Shown one piece after another: positions 51,539 through 61,860 of a stretch of 64,000 bases of DNA (position 1 is its first letter; every line of letters begins with the position of its first letter). Below the pieces are notes generated by a model. The model saw only the letters and a list, made by a program, of their open reading frames with translations. It was not told the DNA's origin and did no database searches. Source of the DNA: Cyclobacterium sp. SYSU L10401 (GTDB lineage: Bacteria; Bacteroidota; Bacteroidia; Cytophagales; Cyclobacteriaceae); the NCBI RefSeq assembly GCF_010993705.1, contig NZ_WOFO01000004.1:248001-312000 (forward strand). Reading direction: 5' to 3'. A program made the position numbers and the translations under genes.

Positions 51539-52420
51539 ATGAGCGTACTGGTAAATAAAAATTCTAAAGTAATTGTTCAGGGCTTCACCGGCACTGAGGG
51601 TTCATTTCATGCCCAACAGATGATCGAATATGGCACCAATGTGGTTGGCGGTGTGACGCCGGGAAAAGGGGGGACCACCCACCTGGGAAAACCTGTTTTC
51701 AATACTGTAGAAGATGCTGTCAAATCAAAGGGAGCGGACACTACCATCATTTTTGTACCTCCGGCTTTTGCAGCAGATGCCATTATGGAAGCAGCAGACG
51801 CAGGAATCAAAACCATCATTACCATTACAGAAGGAATTCCTGTCAAGGACATGATGAAAGCCAAACCTTTCGTAAAAAGGAAGGGTGCTGTTTTAATCGG
51901 GCCCAACTGTCCCGGAGTAATCACCCCGGGTGAGGCTAAGGTAGGCATCATGCCCGGATTTGTTTTCAAGCCGGGACGGGTAGGTGTAGTGTCCAAATCT
52001 GGAACCCTTACTTATGAAGCTGCGGATCAGATCACCAAAGCCGGTCTTGGCGTTTCTACCGCCATTGGAATTGGCGGAGATCCCATCATCGGTACTTCCA
52101 CCAAGGAAGCCGTGCAAATGCTGATGGAAGACCCGGAGACAGATGCCATCGTAATGATTGGAGAAATCGGAGGTAACTATGAAGCTGAGGCCGCTAAGTG
52201 GATCAAGGAAAATGGAAATAAAAAACCGGTGGTCGGCTTTATTGCTGGGCAAACCGCCCCGGCAGGCCGAAGAATGGGGCATGCTGGCGCCATTATCGGA
52301 GGTAAGGATGATACAGCAATGGCTAAAATGCGGATCATGAAGGAAAATGGGATTTACGTAGCTGAATCTCCGGCCGAAATTGGAGAAGTTATGGCAAAAG
52401 CGCTGGGCGTGGATGCCTGA
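51539..52420 (+). CDS. sucD: Succinyl-CoA synthetase alpha subunit
   Basis: TCA-cycle enzyme subunit of 293 residues that binds CoA and carries the phospho-histidine. Visible: [12 protein letters not shown] (about 15-26, CoA binding), [11 protein letters not shown] (about 120), [11 protein letters not shown], and the phosphorylated His248 in [12 protein letters not shown]. sucC is not adjacent, so the beta subunit must be encoded elsewhere. Own promoter and terminator, so probably monocistronic. Confidence 0.97.
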   Translation: MSVLVNKNSKVIVQGFTGTEGSFHAQQMIEYGTNVVGGVTPGKGGTTHLGKPVFNTVEDAVKSKGADTTIIFVPPAFAADAIMEAADAGIKTIITITEGIPVKDMMKAKPFVKRKGAVLIGPNCPGVITPGEAKVGIMPGFVFKPGRVGVVSKSGTLTYEAADQITKAGLGVSTAIGIGGDPIIGTSTKEAVQMLMEDPETDAIVMIGEIGGNYEAEAAKWIKENGNKKPVVGFIAGQTAPAGRRMGHAGAIIGGKDDTAMAKMRIMKENGIYVAESPAEIGEVMAKALGVDA

Positions 52421-52461
52421 TTTTATTCCTCAGAAAAATAGAATGTACATGGCATGAAAAG

Positions 52462-52486
52462 GAAACCCCAGGGTTTCTTTTTTTTT
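52462..52486 (+). terminator. Rho-independent terminator after sucD
   Basis: Stem GAAACCC / GGGTTTC with a 2-base spacer in the written sequence, so the real loop is larger and the stem shorter, followed directly by nine T. Lies about 40 bases past the sucD stop. Confidence 0.8.
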
Positions 52487-52616
52487 GTCTTTCACTTTTT
52501 AGTGGGAAGAAAGTGATGGGATTACCATCTATCAAAATAGTATTGGAAAAATCAGAATTTTTCCTTTACTTTCATTTCATCTGATAGCAAATACCCAAAT
52601 AACATATATCCCTGCG

Positions 52617-54575
52617 ATGAAATCATTTCTTTTCCTCGTTTTTTCTATATCAATCCTGAATCCTGTATCTGCACAGGAAACCCTGGATTATTCCACGGAA
52701 ATCATACCGGTACTTCGCAAACATTGTTACAACTGCCATAATGTGGGCAATCCCAAGGGAGGGGTAAACCTGGAAAGATATGAAGAAGAGGGGCGAATAG
52801 TAAAAGAAGGGCAGCTCTGGCTGAAGGTAGTAGACATGGTCAAAACCAAAGAAATGCCCCCTTCCAGCAAACCGGCGCTAAATGATGAAGATTACCATGT
52901 TTTGGTAGAAGGCATCAACGGTATTTTGATTAAATCCCTGGAAAAGAAAACTCCCGGAAAGGTAATCATCCGAAGATTGAGCCATACCGAATACGAATAT
53001 ACCATCTTTGATTTGACAGGTATTTCCTATGATGCTACAGGAAGGTTTCCAGCAGATGGTTCTGGAGGAGGTGGATTTGATAATCAGGGAGGATCATTAT
53101 TTTTCACTCCATTGAAAATGGAAAGGTATTATGATGCGGCAGAAGAAATTATTTCCAATGTATTTGATGTTCCGCAAAAATGGCAGCAACTGGTCCCGAT
53201 TCATTACCGGCAAAACCTATGGCAACGGTTCATCAACTGGTTGATGCCCAAATTTATTTCAGATTTCAAACCAGTAAATCCACCGGAGGCAGCCGCAGAA
53301 GAAGTGATTTTCCCCTTTGCCAGCAAAGCATTCAGAAGATTGATAAAGGTGGATGAAAAAGAAAATTTCATCAAGCTCTTCAAGCAGGTTTACCAAACCA
53401 TGCCAGAACAAACAGATCCCCAAAGATTCAACAGATCTGTAGCAGAGGTATTTAAAGCCATTTTAATTTCCCCTTCCTTTTTATACAAAATGGAAGAAGA
53501 ACCTGTGGTTAACGAACCGGTACCATTAAGTGATTTTGAATTGGCCAACCGGCTCTCCTTCTTTTTATGGTGCAGCATGCCGGACGACGAATTATTCCAA
53601 CTCGCAGTCCAGGGAAAGCTGCAGGAACCCGGAGTGTTAGAAAGTCAAGTCAGCAGAATGCTGGAAGATCCGAAATCTATTCGTTTTGCGGAATCTTTTG
53701 TCAGCCAATGGCTGGGCATCAATAAATTAAAAGATCCCAATGCGCCATTGGCAGAACTTGCACGTTTCCCTCAATTCACCCAGAACATTAGAGAAGCCAT
53801 GTTTAAGGAGACGACCGCATTTTTTCACCATGTACTCACCGAAAGGAAGAATTTCCTCGACCTGATTTCCAGTGATTATTCATTTCTAAATGAAGATTTG
53901 GCCAGCTATTATGGCATAAATGACGTGGAAGGTGAGGATTTTAGAAAAGTAAACCTGGCCAATCAAAATAGAGGAGGATTCTTGGGAATGGGAAGTGTTC
54001 AGGCCGTTACCTCACTACCTACCCGTACCAGCCCAGTGCTCCGAGGAAAATGGGTTTTGGAAGAAATATTAGGGACCTCCCCGCCCCCGCCCCCCCCGGA
54101 TGTGGCTGAATTGCCGGAGGATGAGGGGCTGCACGAAGACCTGGGCTTAAAAGCACTCCTGGAAAGGCACCGATCTGATCCCGCCTGCCAGTCCTGCCAT
54201 GAAAAAATGGATCCTTTGGGTCTGGGCCTGGAAAACTTTGACGCAGATGGTAAATGGAGAGAAAGTTACGGTAATACACCCATTGATCCTTCTGGGGTGT
54301 TGGCTTCCGGCGAAACCTTTGAGGGTCCAGCTGAACTGAAGAAGCTGTTGTTGGGTGAAAAAGAGAAATTTGCGAGGAATATATCTAAAAAATCGCTCTC
54401 CTTCGCTATTGGACGGGGCATGACCTTTACTGATGAAATGGCCATCAGAGACCTGTCTGCTGTGCTGATGGAGAATGACTTTAACCCGGACACCTTTATT
54501 GCGGCATTGGTTAAAAGTTATCCCTTTCGGATGAAAATCAAGGATTTTCAGAAAAAGGTCAATGAAATAGATTAA
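52617..54575 (+). CDS. DUF1592-family secreted cytochrome-c protein (planctomycete type)
   Basis: 652 residues with signal peptide (1-19, ending VSAQ). N-terminal cytochrome c-like domain with CYNCH (about 37-41) and EMPPSSKP. It continues through DUF1587 (RRLSHTEYEYTIFDLTG), DUF1595, DUF1592 (LSFFLWCSMPDDEL; SFVSQWLGI), DUF1588 with a second haem-type motif CQSCH in PACQSCHEKMDPLGLGLENFD (about 525), and DUF1585 at the end. This domain string is common in Planctomycetes and some Bacteroidota; its activity is not established. Followed by the DUF1552 gene, the usual partner. Confidence 0.88.
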   Translation: MKSFLFLVFSISILNPVSAQETLDYSTEIIPVLRKHCYNCHNVGNPKGGVNLERYEEEGRIVKEGQLWLKVVDMVKTKEMPPSSKPALNDEDYHVLVEGINGILIKSLEKKTPGKVIIRRLSHTEYEYTIFDLTGISYDATGRFPADGSGGGGFDNQGGSLFFTPLKMERYYDAAEEIISNVFDVPQKWQQLVPIHYRQNLWQRFINWLMPKFISDFKPVNPPEAAAEEVIFPFASKAFRRLIKVDEKENFIKLFKQVYQTMPEQTDPQRFNRSVAEVFKAILISPSFLYKMEEEPVVNEPVPLSDFELANRLSFFLWCSMPDDELFQLAVQGKLQEPGVLESQVSRMLEDPKSIRFAESFVSQWLGINKLKDPNAPLAELARFPQFTQNIREAMFKETTAFFHHVLTERKNFLDLISSDYSFLNEDLASYYGINDVEGEDFRKVNLANQNRGGFLGMGSVQAVTSLPTRTSPVLRGKWVLEEILGTSPPPPPPDVAELPEDEGLHEDLGLKALLERHRSDPACQSCHEKMDPLGLGLENFDADGKWRESYGNTPIDPSGVLASGETFEGPAELKKLLLGEKEKFARNISKKSLSFAIGRGMTFTDEMAIRDLSAVLMENDFNPDTFIAALVKSYPFRMKIKDFQKKVNEID

Positions 54576-54655
54576 AATATTTGATAATCATTGCTTTGCA
54601 TGATAAAAAATGAATAATTTACTTACCAAAGCAAGACCAGAAAACGAGAGCATCC

Positions 54656-56041
54656 ATGAGTAAAAAGTGGCAAATATCCAGAAGAAAAATGTTAAAGGGT
54701 GTAGGCGCAGCCATCGCCCTTCCTTTTATGGAGGCAATGGCATCTCCGCTGAGCCTGAACACCTACAGCAATGATGGCTTTCCTGTCCGCTCTGCTTTTA
54801 TGTTTATGCCCAATGGTGTTCATCCTGGACGCTGGACCCCACAAGGCATTGGTAAAAACTTTCAGCTTTCGCCGACCCTTTCTCCCCTTAGTCACCTGAA
54901 AGACGACATACTGGTATTGGGTCAGTTGATGAACAAAAATGCCATCTTCCAGGGAGCAGATGGACATTATGCCAAAACGGCCAATCTATTGACTTGTATG
55001 CCCATTCAAAAAACGGCAGGGGATAACATCAATAGCGGAGGCATATCAGTGGATCAGCTGATTGCCAATCATTACAAAAATGAAACCCTTTTCCCTTCTC
55101 TGGAATATGGATTGGACCGCATCAAAACCGGCGTGGACATCAATGTGGGATTCACCCGCCTGTATGCCAGCAGCATTTCCTGGAAAAATGCCACTACTCC
55201 ACTGTCCAAAGAAATTGATCCCAGACTGGCGTTTGACAGGCTGTTTAAATCCTTTGTCCCGGGTAACAATGCAACGGAAAACCCCTACAAAAGTAGCATA
55301 CTGGATGCGGTATTGACCGATGCCAAATCACTGAAAAACAACCTGGGGCGATCCGATCAGGATAAGCTTGAAGAATACCTAGAATCCATCAGGTCCATAG
55401 AAAAAAGGATCAACAACCAGTCCAACATAAAAGATTTTTCCAGTAAAATTACTCCCGATATCAAAAAGGAGCTTGTACGGGTAAATCAAAATATTGATGA
55501 ATATGTAGAAGTCTATGCAGGTGTTGACGTCACGGAGAAAACCAGGCTGATGTTTGATATCATGGCACTGGCACTGTGGAGCGATGCCAGCAGGGTGGCT
55601 ACTTTTATGTTTGGCAATTCGGTAAGCAACAGGAATTTTTCATTTCTGGAAGGGGTGAATGGCGCACATCATTCCATTTCCCACCACATGAACCATCCTG
55701 ATAAAATGGATCAATATGATCGGATCACCAAATGGCACCTGGAACAATATGCCTACTTTTTGGATAAACTGAAATCAATCAAAGAAGGAAACGGTACCTT
55801 GCTGGACAACTCGCTGGTTATGTTTGCCTCCGGGTTAAGAGATGGTAACCGGCACTCCCCCAGAGATTTACCCATACTTGTGGGAGGACATGGAGGTAGA
55901 AAAATAAAATCCGGCCAAAACCTGATTTTTGACGAAAACACCCCACTGGCCAACCTGTATACCACCTGGATGCAAGCGGTGGGCATAGAAAAAGAATCTT
56001 TTGCAGACAGTACCGGGCTTTTACCTTCCATCATGGCCTGA
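54656..56041 (+). CDS. DUF1552-family protein with Tat signal
   Basis: 461 residues starting with a twin-arginine signal (SRRKMLKGVGAAIALPF, about 8-24), so exported folded, probably with a cofactor or metal. Body matches DUF1552: RSAFMFMPNGVHPGRWTP near the start, HHSISHHMNHPDK (about 340) and DNSLVMFASGLRDGNRHSPRDLP (about 385; given as landmarks). The fold is related to DUF1501/sulfatase-like alkaline phosphatase superfamily proteins. Always seen beside DUF1592 proteins, suggesting a joint periplasmic function. Confidence 0.87.
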   Translation: MSKKWQISRRKMLKGVGAAIALPFMEAMASPLSLNTYSNDGFPVRSAFMFMPNGVHPGRWTPQGIGKNFQLSPTLSPLSHLKDDILVLGQLMNKNAIFQGADGHYAKTANLLTCMPIQKTAGDNINSGGISVDQLIANHYKNETLFPSLEYGLDRIKTGVDINVGFTRLYASSISWKNATTPLSKEIDPRLAFDRLFKSFVPGNNATENPYKSSILDAVLTDAKSLKNNLGRSDQDKLEEYLESIRSIEKRINNQSNIKDFSSKITPDIKKELVRVNQNIDEYVEVYAGVDVTEKTRLMFDIMALALWSDASRVATFMFGNSVSNRNFSFLEGVNGAHHSISHHMNHPDKMDQYDRITKWHLEQYAYFLDKLKSIKEGNGTLLDNSLVMFASGLRDGNRHSPRDLPILVGGHGGRKIKSGQNLIFDENTPLANLYTTWMQAVGIEKESFADSTGLLPSIMA

Positions 56042-56112
56042 TTTTTAACAATCAATGTACCTCAAAACAGTAATAGTTGTCAGGATCAGCAGGTCCTGCT
56101 ACCAGGAATTTT

Positions 56113-57612
56113 ATGGATAAACATAAGCACCCCACCCAAGAGCAAAAAGCAGTTTTATTCCAAAAGAAAGGCCTGCCATTCCTTCTTTTGCCGCTTGGCC
56201 TTTACCTGTTTTTATTGTTCTTGCCGTTTGAAACATCCACACAAAATCCATTATTGATTTTTTTAGGGAGATTTCATCCCCTGATGCTTCATTTTCCAAT
56301 CGTGCTGATTCTCCTGACTACTACTTTTGTATTGGTGGGGAGATTGAATCCCCATTTTGAAAAGCCGGTAATAATTCGCTCATTATTGGGAAGCTCAGTA
56401 CTCTTTACCCTGGCAGCCATAATGGCAGGATACCTGCTTTTTATTTCAGACACCTATACCGGAGCTTTGGCCAAAAACCACTTTTATGGCGCCCTCATTA
56501 CCGGAGGGGGGATTACGCTCAGTTTCATCTGCTATGAATGGATGAGCACCAAAGGCAGACCTCCCGGATTAATTTTTTTTCTTTTTCTGGGCCTGACCAA
56601 TTTCTCACTGGCTTATACCAGCCATATGGGTGGATCCCTGACACATGGATCAGACTACCTTTCCGAACCATTGGTAAGCCTGTTTCCTCCCAAAATGGAA
56701 CAAAAAAATCCGGAAGACATGCTCTTGTATGAAGACATCGTCGCCACTGTTCTGGAAACCAAATGTGTCAATTGCCACAATGAAAACAAGTCCAAGGGGG
56801 ACCTGTTGCTGGACAGCCATGAAGCTTTATTGGCTGAAGGTAAAAGCGGTCAGAAAGCCGTAGTTCCCGGAAACCCCGAAGGCTCAGAATTGATGGTGAG
56901 GATTCAGCTTCCCGAGGAACATGATGACCGGATGCCACCGGAAGGAAAACCCGGATTGACGGAAAACGAGCTTGCCGTGCTCACCTTCTGGATAGAAAAA
57001 GGGGCCTCTCAGGAAATCAAGCAGGGTGAAATTGAAGACGATGTTATTATGACCAAACTGGAAGAAATGATGCCTGATATCCAACAAGCGCAATTTAAAA
57101 TTCTGGAAGAAAAAGCAGCATTTGAAGCGGCACAAAAAGAACTGGAAAGCATTGCCTCCAATTTTGGGGTTACAGTGGCTCCGGACAGGCAGGTGAATGA
57201 AAAATATTTTGAAATGAAAATGAAATTTCCTCCTCCCCCTTTTGGTACAGAGGAATTACAAGCCTTTTCACCCTATTTCCCCTATTTTTCCCGGATATCC
57301 CTGGCATCCACTAATGTGAGCGACGATGACCTGTTTTATCTGGCAAAAATGAGTCAATTGCGGGAGTTGGTATTACAAAAAACGGCCATTTCCGGAGAAG
57401 GCCTACCCTATTTGAAAGACCTGCCCTATCTGGAAGTTTTGAACCTGTCATTTACGCCAATGGAAGATGCCCACCTGTTACATCTCCTGGAATTCAAAAG
57501 CCTGAAAAAAGTCTACCTGTTTGGTACACCTGTAAAAAAAGAAATAGTAGCTGCTTTTCAAAAACACAAACCGGAAATAGCCATTATTTTAGAAGAGGGG
57601 CCATCAAATTAG
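56113..57612 (+). CDS. Membrane-anchored planctomycete-type cytochrome c with C-terminal leucine-rich part
   Basis: About 499 residues from ATG 56113; a TTG at 56077 is in frame but less likely. N-terminal membrane part with about five segments (20-165; FHPLMLHFPIVLIL as in DUF2231). The PSCyt1-type cytochrome domain has CVNCH at 218-222 and RMPPEGKPGLT. A coiled-coil stretch (about 310-350) follows, and the last 100 residues have LRR-like pattern (LRELVLQKTAI, LEVLNLSFTP, LKKVYLFGTP). Could pass electrons between the periplasmic enzymes of this cluster and the respiratory chain. Confidence 0.83.
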   Translation: MDKHKHPTQEQKAVLFQKKGLPFLLLPLGLYLFLLFLPFETSTQNPLLIFLGRFHPLMLHFPIVLILLTTTFVLVGRLNPHFEKPVIIRSLLGSSVLFTLAAIMAGYLLFISDTYTGALAKNHFYGALITGGGITLSFICYEWMSTKGRPPGLIFFLFLGLTNFSLAYTSHMGGSLTHGSDYLSEPLVSLFPPKMEQKNPEDMLLYEDIVATVLETKCVNCHNENKSKGDLLLDSHEALLAEGKSGQKAVVPGNPEGSELMVRIQLPEEHDDRMPPEGKPGLTENELAVLTFWIEKGASQEIKQGEIEDDVIMTKLEEMMPDIQQAQFKILEEKAAFEAAQKELESIASNFGVTVAPDRQVNEKYFEMKMKFPPPPFGTEELQAFSPYFPYFSRISLASTNVSDDDLFYLAKMSQLRELVLQKTAISGEGLPYLKDLPYLEVLNLSFTPMEDAHLLHLLEFKSLKKVYLFGTPVKKEIVAAFQKHKPEIAIILEEGPSN

Positions 57613-57631
57613 TGGCCTTTTTATCCAACTT

Positions 57632-59125
57632 ATGGGTATTATTATCGTAAAACGACACCTTATGCTTCACAAACACCACCTATCAGCCAAAGCAGGACTT
57701 TATTTAAATACAGTTCTGATATTTTTGTTGTTATCTAGCTGTCAAACCGACAGAAAACCTGAAAACAAACCCTCAGAGGTCAGGGGCATAGACTTGCTTA
57801 AAGCCTATGTAGCAGAGGACCAGGAAGCATTTGATTACGAGTTGGTCCTCGAGTCGCAGGCTGAAGGATATTCCTATTATGTCCTGAAAATGGTTTCCCA
57901 GGAATGGCTGACAACTGCTGAAGTCGACTCCACCCATTGGTGGCATTGGGTGTCCTTTGTCATTCCAGACAGCCTTCACCACGACACCTCATTGCTGATG
58001 GTCACAGGTGGGAGTAGCCAATCCAAACTGCCTCAAAAGCCGGATGAGCTCATTCTGCAAGCAGCAATGGCTACGGGCTCTCCAGCCATTAAAGTCCATA
58101 ATATCCCCTATCAGCCGGTGCGCTATGTAGGAGATACCCTGGAAAAAAGGACAGAAGACGGGTTGATTGCCTATGGCTGGAGGGAGTTTATGGAAAGAGG
58201 CGCTACAGACGAAGCAGCTATCTGGTTGGCCAGGTTTCCCATGACAAAGGCAGTGGTTTCAGCCATGGATGCTGTGGTGGATTTTACCGGACAGGAATTG
58301 GGGCTGAGATTAGAAAAATACGTGATAGCCGGTGGTTCTAAAAGAGGATGGACTACCTGGACCACCGCTGCTGTGGACGATCGGGTAGTGGGTATGGCAC
58401 CACTTGTTATTGATATGCTGAACTTAACACCTTCCTTTAAGCATCATTGGCAAACCTATGGTTTTTGGGCACCGGCAGTGGATGACTATACAGAAGAAGG
58501 TATTTTTAACTGGATGGACAGCCGCGAATTTCAGCGGCTTACTGAAATAGTAGAACCCTATCATTTCCTGGATGCCTATGCCGAAATCCCCAAATTACTT
58601 ATAAATGCATCCGGAGACCAGTTTTTCCTTCCTGATAGCTGGAAGTTTTACTGGGACGAATTGCCGGGAGAAAAACACCTGGCCTATATTCCCAATACCG
58701 GTCATTCATTGGATAAATCGGATGCAGCACAGGTATTATTGGGATTCTACGCCCATATCATTTCGGACCAAAAGCGACCTGATTACCACTGGGACATCAG
58801 CGACGAAGAGATTTCCCTGCAAATTGATCCTGAAAACCCCCCGGTTGCCATTAAATTATGGACCGCTACCAATCCTGAAAAACGAGATTTCAGAATAGAT
58901 GAGCTGGGTCCTGCCTGGACCGCCAGCAATGTCCCGGTTTCCGCTGACGGAAATTATAATATCCCCATTCAATCTCCCGAAAAGGGCTGGCGTGGGCATT
59001 TTGTAGAATTGACCTATGCGGGGAATACTCCTTTAAAGTTTACCAGTGGCATAAAAGTCCTCCCGGAAGCCTATCCTTATGAGCCCTTTGTTCCTGAGTC
59101 TCCCCAAGGTACTCCGATAGAATAA
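57632..59125 (+). CDS. PhoPQ-activated pathogenicity-related (PqaA) family lipoprotein
   Basis: 497 residues, family PF10142. Lipoprotein signal with LLLSSC (Cys near 37); the Met at residue 11 (57662) gives a more usual signal length. Alpha/beta-hydrolase features: GGSKRGWTTW with probable nucleophile Ser near 236, and later PNTGHSL with the His of the triad (about 353). Enzymatic activity of the family is not well established. Same strand as the cytochrome gene, 19 bases downstream. Confidence 0.85.
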   Translation: MGIIIVKRHLMLHKHHLSAKAGLYLNTVLIFLLLSSCQTDRKPENKPSEVRGIDLLKAYVAEDQEAFDYELVLESQAEGYSYYVLKMVSQEWLTTAEVDSTHWWHWVSFVIPDSLHHDTSLLMVTGGSSQSKLPQKPDELILQAAMATGSPAIKVHNIPYQPVRYVGDTLEKRTEDGLIAYGWREFMERGATDEAAIWLARFPMTKAVVSAMDAVVDFTGQELGLRLEKYVIAGGSKRGWTTWTTAAVDDRVVGMAPLVIDMLNLTPSFKHHWQTYGFWAPAVDDYTEEGIFNWMDSREFQRLTEIVEPYHFLDAYAEIPKLLINASGDQFFLPDSWKFYWDELPGEKHLAYIPNTGHSLDKSDAAQVLLGFYAHIISDQKRPDYHWDISDEEISLQIDPENPPVAIKLWTATNPEKRDFRIDELGPAWTASNVPVSADGNYNIPIQSPEKGWRGHFVELTYAGNTPLKFTSGIKVLPEAYPYEPFVPESPQGTPIE

Positions 59126-59128
59126 GCC

Positions 59129-61264
59129 TTATTCAGCCAGGGTAAAAGCCAGGTAGTAATCTCCTGAGGGTGTCCCCATTTTGCCACCGCCAGCAGCAAT
59201 TACCACATACTGTTTGCCATTTACGGCATAGACAGCCGGGGTAGCGTAGCCTCCGGCCGGCAACTTATACTTCCACAGTTCTTCCCCGGTATCCTTGTCA
59301 AATACCCGGAAATATTCATCCTTGGAAGCCCCGATAAAAACTAATCCACCGGCAGTTACTACCGGTCCTCCGTAATTTTCGGTGCCCGTCTGGGGTATTC
59401 CTCTGGCAGTCAATTCAGGAAATTCTCCCAGGGGTACTGACCAGGCAATACTCCCCCTGTTCAGATCAATCGCATTCAATGTGCCCCAGGGCGGCTTTAC
59501 TGCGGGATAACCTTCCTGATCAAAAAAACGGTTGTATCCGGTAGTAGTATAAGGAACAGCATCCTCGTTGGATTCAGCTCCTATCAGGTGATCATCCTGG
59601 CTTTCATCGGGTTGTAGGAGAAAATCGATAATGGCTTCCCTGCTTTCGGTTTTTACTTGTTGAAAAGCAGGCATCCTTCCCCTGCCTTTGGCCATCACTG
59701 CAGCGATCTCTTCCCGACCAAGGCGGTTTCCAATATTTCTTAGGGAAGGGAATGCCCCTGAATTATCCCCGGCCAGATCCGGACCGTGGCACATTCCACA
59801 ATGTGTAAAATAAGCAGATTTACCCGCAGTAACTTCCCCGGTGGAAGTAGGAACCATTGTCAGGATCCAGGGCATTTCATTCGCATTCACATAAAGCATC
59901 CCTGATTCCGGATCATAGGCTGCTCCACCCCACTCACCTCCTCCATCAAAACCGGGGAAAATTACGGTTCCTTCCGTACTGGGAGGTGCAAAAGTATGCC
60001 CATAGTTTAGCCCCTGGATTTTTTCCCTGACATAGGCAGTGGCTTCCGGAGAAATATCTGTGATCTCTTCCGCTGTGAAAACCTGCCTGGAAAATGGGGG
60101 AGGGATAGTCGGAAGGGGTTGTGAAGGCGCCACTTCCTCTCCCTGCAGACCGGAAGGAGGTACAGCTACCTCTTCTATGGGATAAACGGGTTCACCCGTC
60201 TCCCTGTCAAATATAAACACCCGGCCTGTCTTTGTAATTTGTGCCACGGCACTAATTTCCCTGCCATCCTTCTTAATGGTCACCAAATTGGGAGGAGCTG
60301 GCAAATCCCTGTCCCATACGTCATGCCTTACCGTTTGGTAATGCCATATCCTTTTCCCGGTATTGGCGTCAAGGGCCAACAGGGTATTGGCAAACAGGTT
60401 ATCTCCCAATCTATTACCCCCCCAGAAATCAAAAGCTGCCGATCCGGTAGGAACGAAAACCAGACCCATTTCCTCATCCAGGCTCATTCCTGCCCAGCTA
60501 TTGGCCCCTCCCGAGGATTGATAGGCATTTTCCGGCCATGTTTCATGGCCAAACTCTCCTGGCTGGGGAATGGTGTGGAAAATCCATTCCAACTCCCCGC
60601 TCAAAACATTAAAAGCCCTGATATAGCCGGGAGCAGCATCTGAACTTTCAGACACCCTTGTGCCAATGATCAGTTTGTCCTGATAAATGACTCCGGGAGT
60701 AGAAGAAATCACGTACAGTTCCTGAGCCCAATCTCCCAATCCCTCCTTTAAAGACACCTTACCGCCATCCCCGAATTCAGGAATCAATTTCCCTGTCTCA
60801 GCATCCAGGGCAAACAAATAGGGACCCGCAGCATAAAACACCCTGCCCGTATCCTCTGATTCCCAGTACATCAATCCCCTGTTGACACTTCCTCCTATTT
60901 CATGGTCTTCATGGGGATCAAAATCCCATAGCGCTTCTCCGGTAGCAGCATCCAGGGCAAAGGCCTTCAGGGTAGGGCTGGTTCCGTATAACACGCCACT
61001 GATGATCAATGGATTACATTGAATCTGGGTATTCCCTTTCTCCTTCAGGTCTCCCGTTTGGTATTTCCAGGCCAGCTTCAGGGAGGATACATTTTCTCTG
61101 GTGATTTGGTCCAGGACAGTATATTGGGAACTGCCTTTGCTTCCGAGGTAGGAAGACCAGTCCTCCATATCCTGCGGCTGGCCTGCCGGCTGCTGCTTAC
61201 AGGAAATCAGAACCATAACGGTAAACATCCAAAAAGATGCATTGCGTATATTCAAAATATTCAT
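59129..61264 (-). CDS. PQQ-dependent dehydrogenase with internal cytochrome c domain
   Basis: 711-residue periplasmic quinoprotein. Lipoprotein-type N-terminus (VLISCKQQ). Beta-propeller repeats (about 40-480) with GLMYWESEDTGRVFYAAGPYLFALDAETGKL-like W-motifs. A cytochrome c domain with CGMCH (about 492-496) and Met in GRMPAFQQ is inserted before the last blades (about 600-711, ending GGYATPAVYAVNGKQYVVIAAGGG). This order fits quinoprotein glucose/alcohol dehydrogenases of Bacteroidota. Substrate unknown; no PQQ synthesis genes in the window, so the cofactor may be scavenged. Ends 3 bases from the convergent PqaA gene. Confidence 0.88.
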   Translation of the reverse strand: MNILNIRNASFWMFTVMVLISCKQQPAGQPQDMEDWSSYLGSKGSSQYTVLDQITRENVSSLKLAWKYQTGDLKEKGNTQIQCNPLIISGVLYGTSPTLKAFALDAATGEALWDFDPHEDHEIGGSVNRGLMYWESEDTGRVFYAAGPYLFALDAETGKLIPEFGDGGKVSLKEGLGDWAQELYVISSTPGVIYQDKLIIGTRVSESSDAAPGYIRAFNVLSGELEWIFHTIPQPGEFGHETWPENAYQSSGGANSWAGMSLDEEMGLVFVPTGSAAFDFWGGNRLGDNLFANTLLALDANTGKRIWHYQTVRHDVWDRDLPAPPNLVTIKKDGREISAVAQITKTGRVFIFDRETGEPVYPIEEVAVPPSGLQGEEVAPSQPLPTIPPPFSRQVFTAEEITDISPEATAYVREKIQGLNYGHTFAPPSTEGTVIFPGFDGGGEWGGAAYDPESGMLYVNANEMPWILTMVPTSTGEVTAGKSAYFTHCGMCHGPDLAGDNSGAFPSLRNIGNRLGREEIAAVMAKGRGRMPAFQQVKTESREAIIDFLLQPDESQDDHLIGAESNEDAVPYTTTGYNRFFDQEGYPAVKPPWGTLNAIDLNRGSIAWSVPLGEFPELTARGIPQTGTENYGGPVVTAGGLVFIGASKDEYFRVFDKDTGEELWKYKLPAGGYATPAVYAVNGKQYVVIAAGGGKMGTPSGDYYLAFTLAE

Positions 61265-61288
61265 CTAAATTAGGTCAATTGTTCCTGA

Positions 61289-61296
61289 CAAATATA
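61289..61296 (-). promoter_or_regulatory. Candidate -7 element of the PQQ dehydrogenase gene
   Basis: Minus strand reads TATATTTG, a perfect TAnnTTTG, about 25 bases before the start codon. An upstream TTG lies 16 bases away, slightly closer than the usual spacing. Confidence 0.4.
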
Positions 61297-61356
61297 TCAA
61301 ATTTGATCAAAGCAACATGAACAGAAAGAAATGGCTGAATTAAATAACTGATAAAG

Positions 61357-61860
61357 ATGAAAAAACTACTGATTTGCCGGCATGCCAAATCTTCCAGGGA
61401 CGAACCCGGATTAAATGATCATGAACGACCTCTGGCCAAAAGAGGATGGCGGGATGCCCCGCTCATGGCCAAAAGAATAAAAACCAACCACATTTATCCG
61501 GAACAAATCATTTCTTCCGATGCTTTACGGGCTTTGCAGACGGCAGAAGTTTATCTGGAAACTTTCCGCAAGGAGGATGTTATTTTCGAAAAGACTGCAG
61601 AACTCTACCATGCTTCAGTTAGTGATATTTTAGAAGTGGTCCGCCATGCCTCTGACAGGGTAAACACCTTGTTTATTTTTGGCCATAATCCCGGATTTAC
61701 AGATTTGATCAACCATTTGGGAGAAAGCCTGGACAACCTGCCCACCGCAGCTGTTTTCGGATTTACTTTTGCCACCAACAGCTGGAGTAAGCTTTCCAGG
61801 GAAAATGCTTCCTTCTGGTTATATGATTTTCCCAAAAACAGTTCCCCTAAAATTTTCTGA
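61357..61860 (+). CDS. SixA-like histidine phosphatase
   Basis: 167-residue phosphohistidine phosphatase of the phosphoglycerate mutase superfamily. Catalytic RHAKS at residues 8-12 (His9 nucleophile), DHERPLAKRG, SSDALRALQTAE and the second His in IFGHNPGFTDL (about 108). SixA proteins dephosphorylate His-containing phosphotransfer domains, so a link to the sensor kinases at 46757-51406 is conceivable but unsupported. 3' end overlaps the convergent SDR gene by 14 bases. Confidence 0.9.
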   Translation: MKKLLICRHAKSSRDEPGLNDHERPLAKRGWRDAPLMAKRIKTNHIYPEQIISSDALRALQTAEVYLETFRKEDVIFEKTAELYHASVSDILEVVRHASDRVNTLFIFGHNPGFTDLINHLGESLDNLPTAAVFGFTFATNSWSKLSRENASFWLYDFPKNSSPKIF

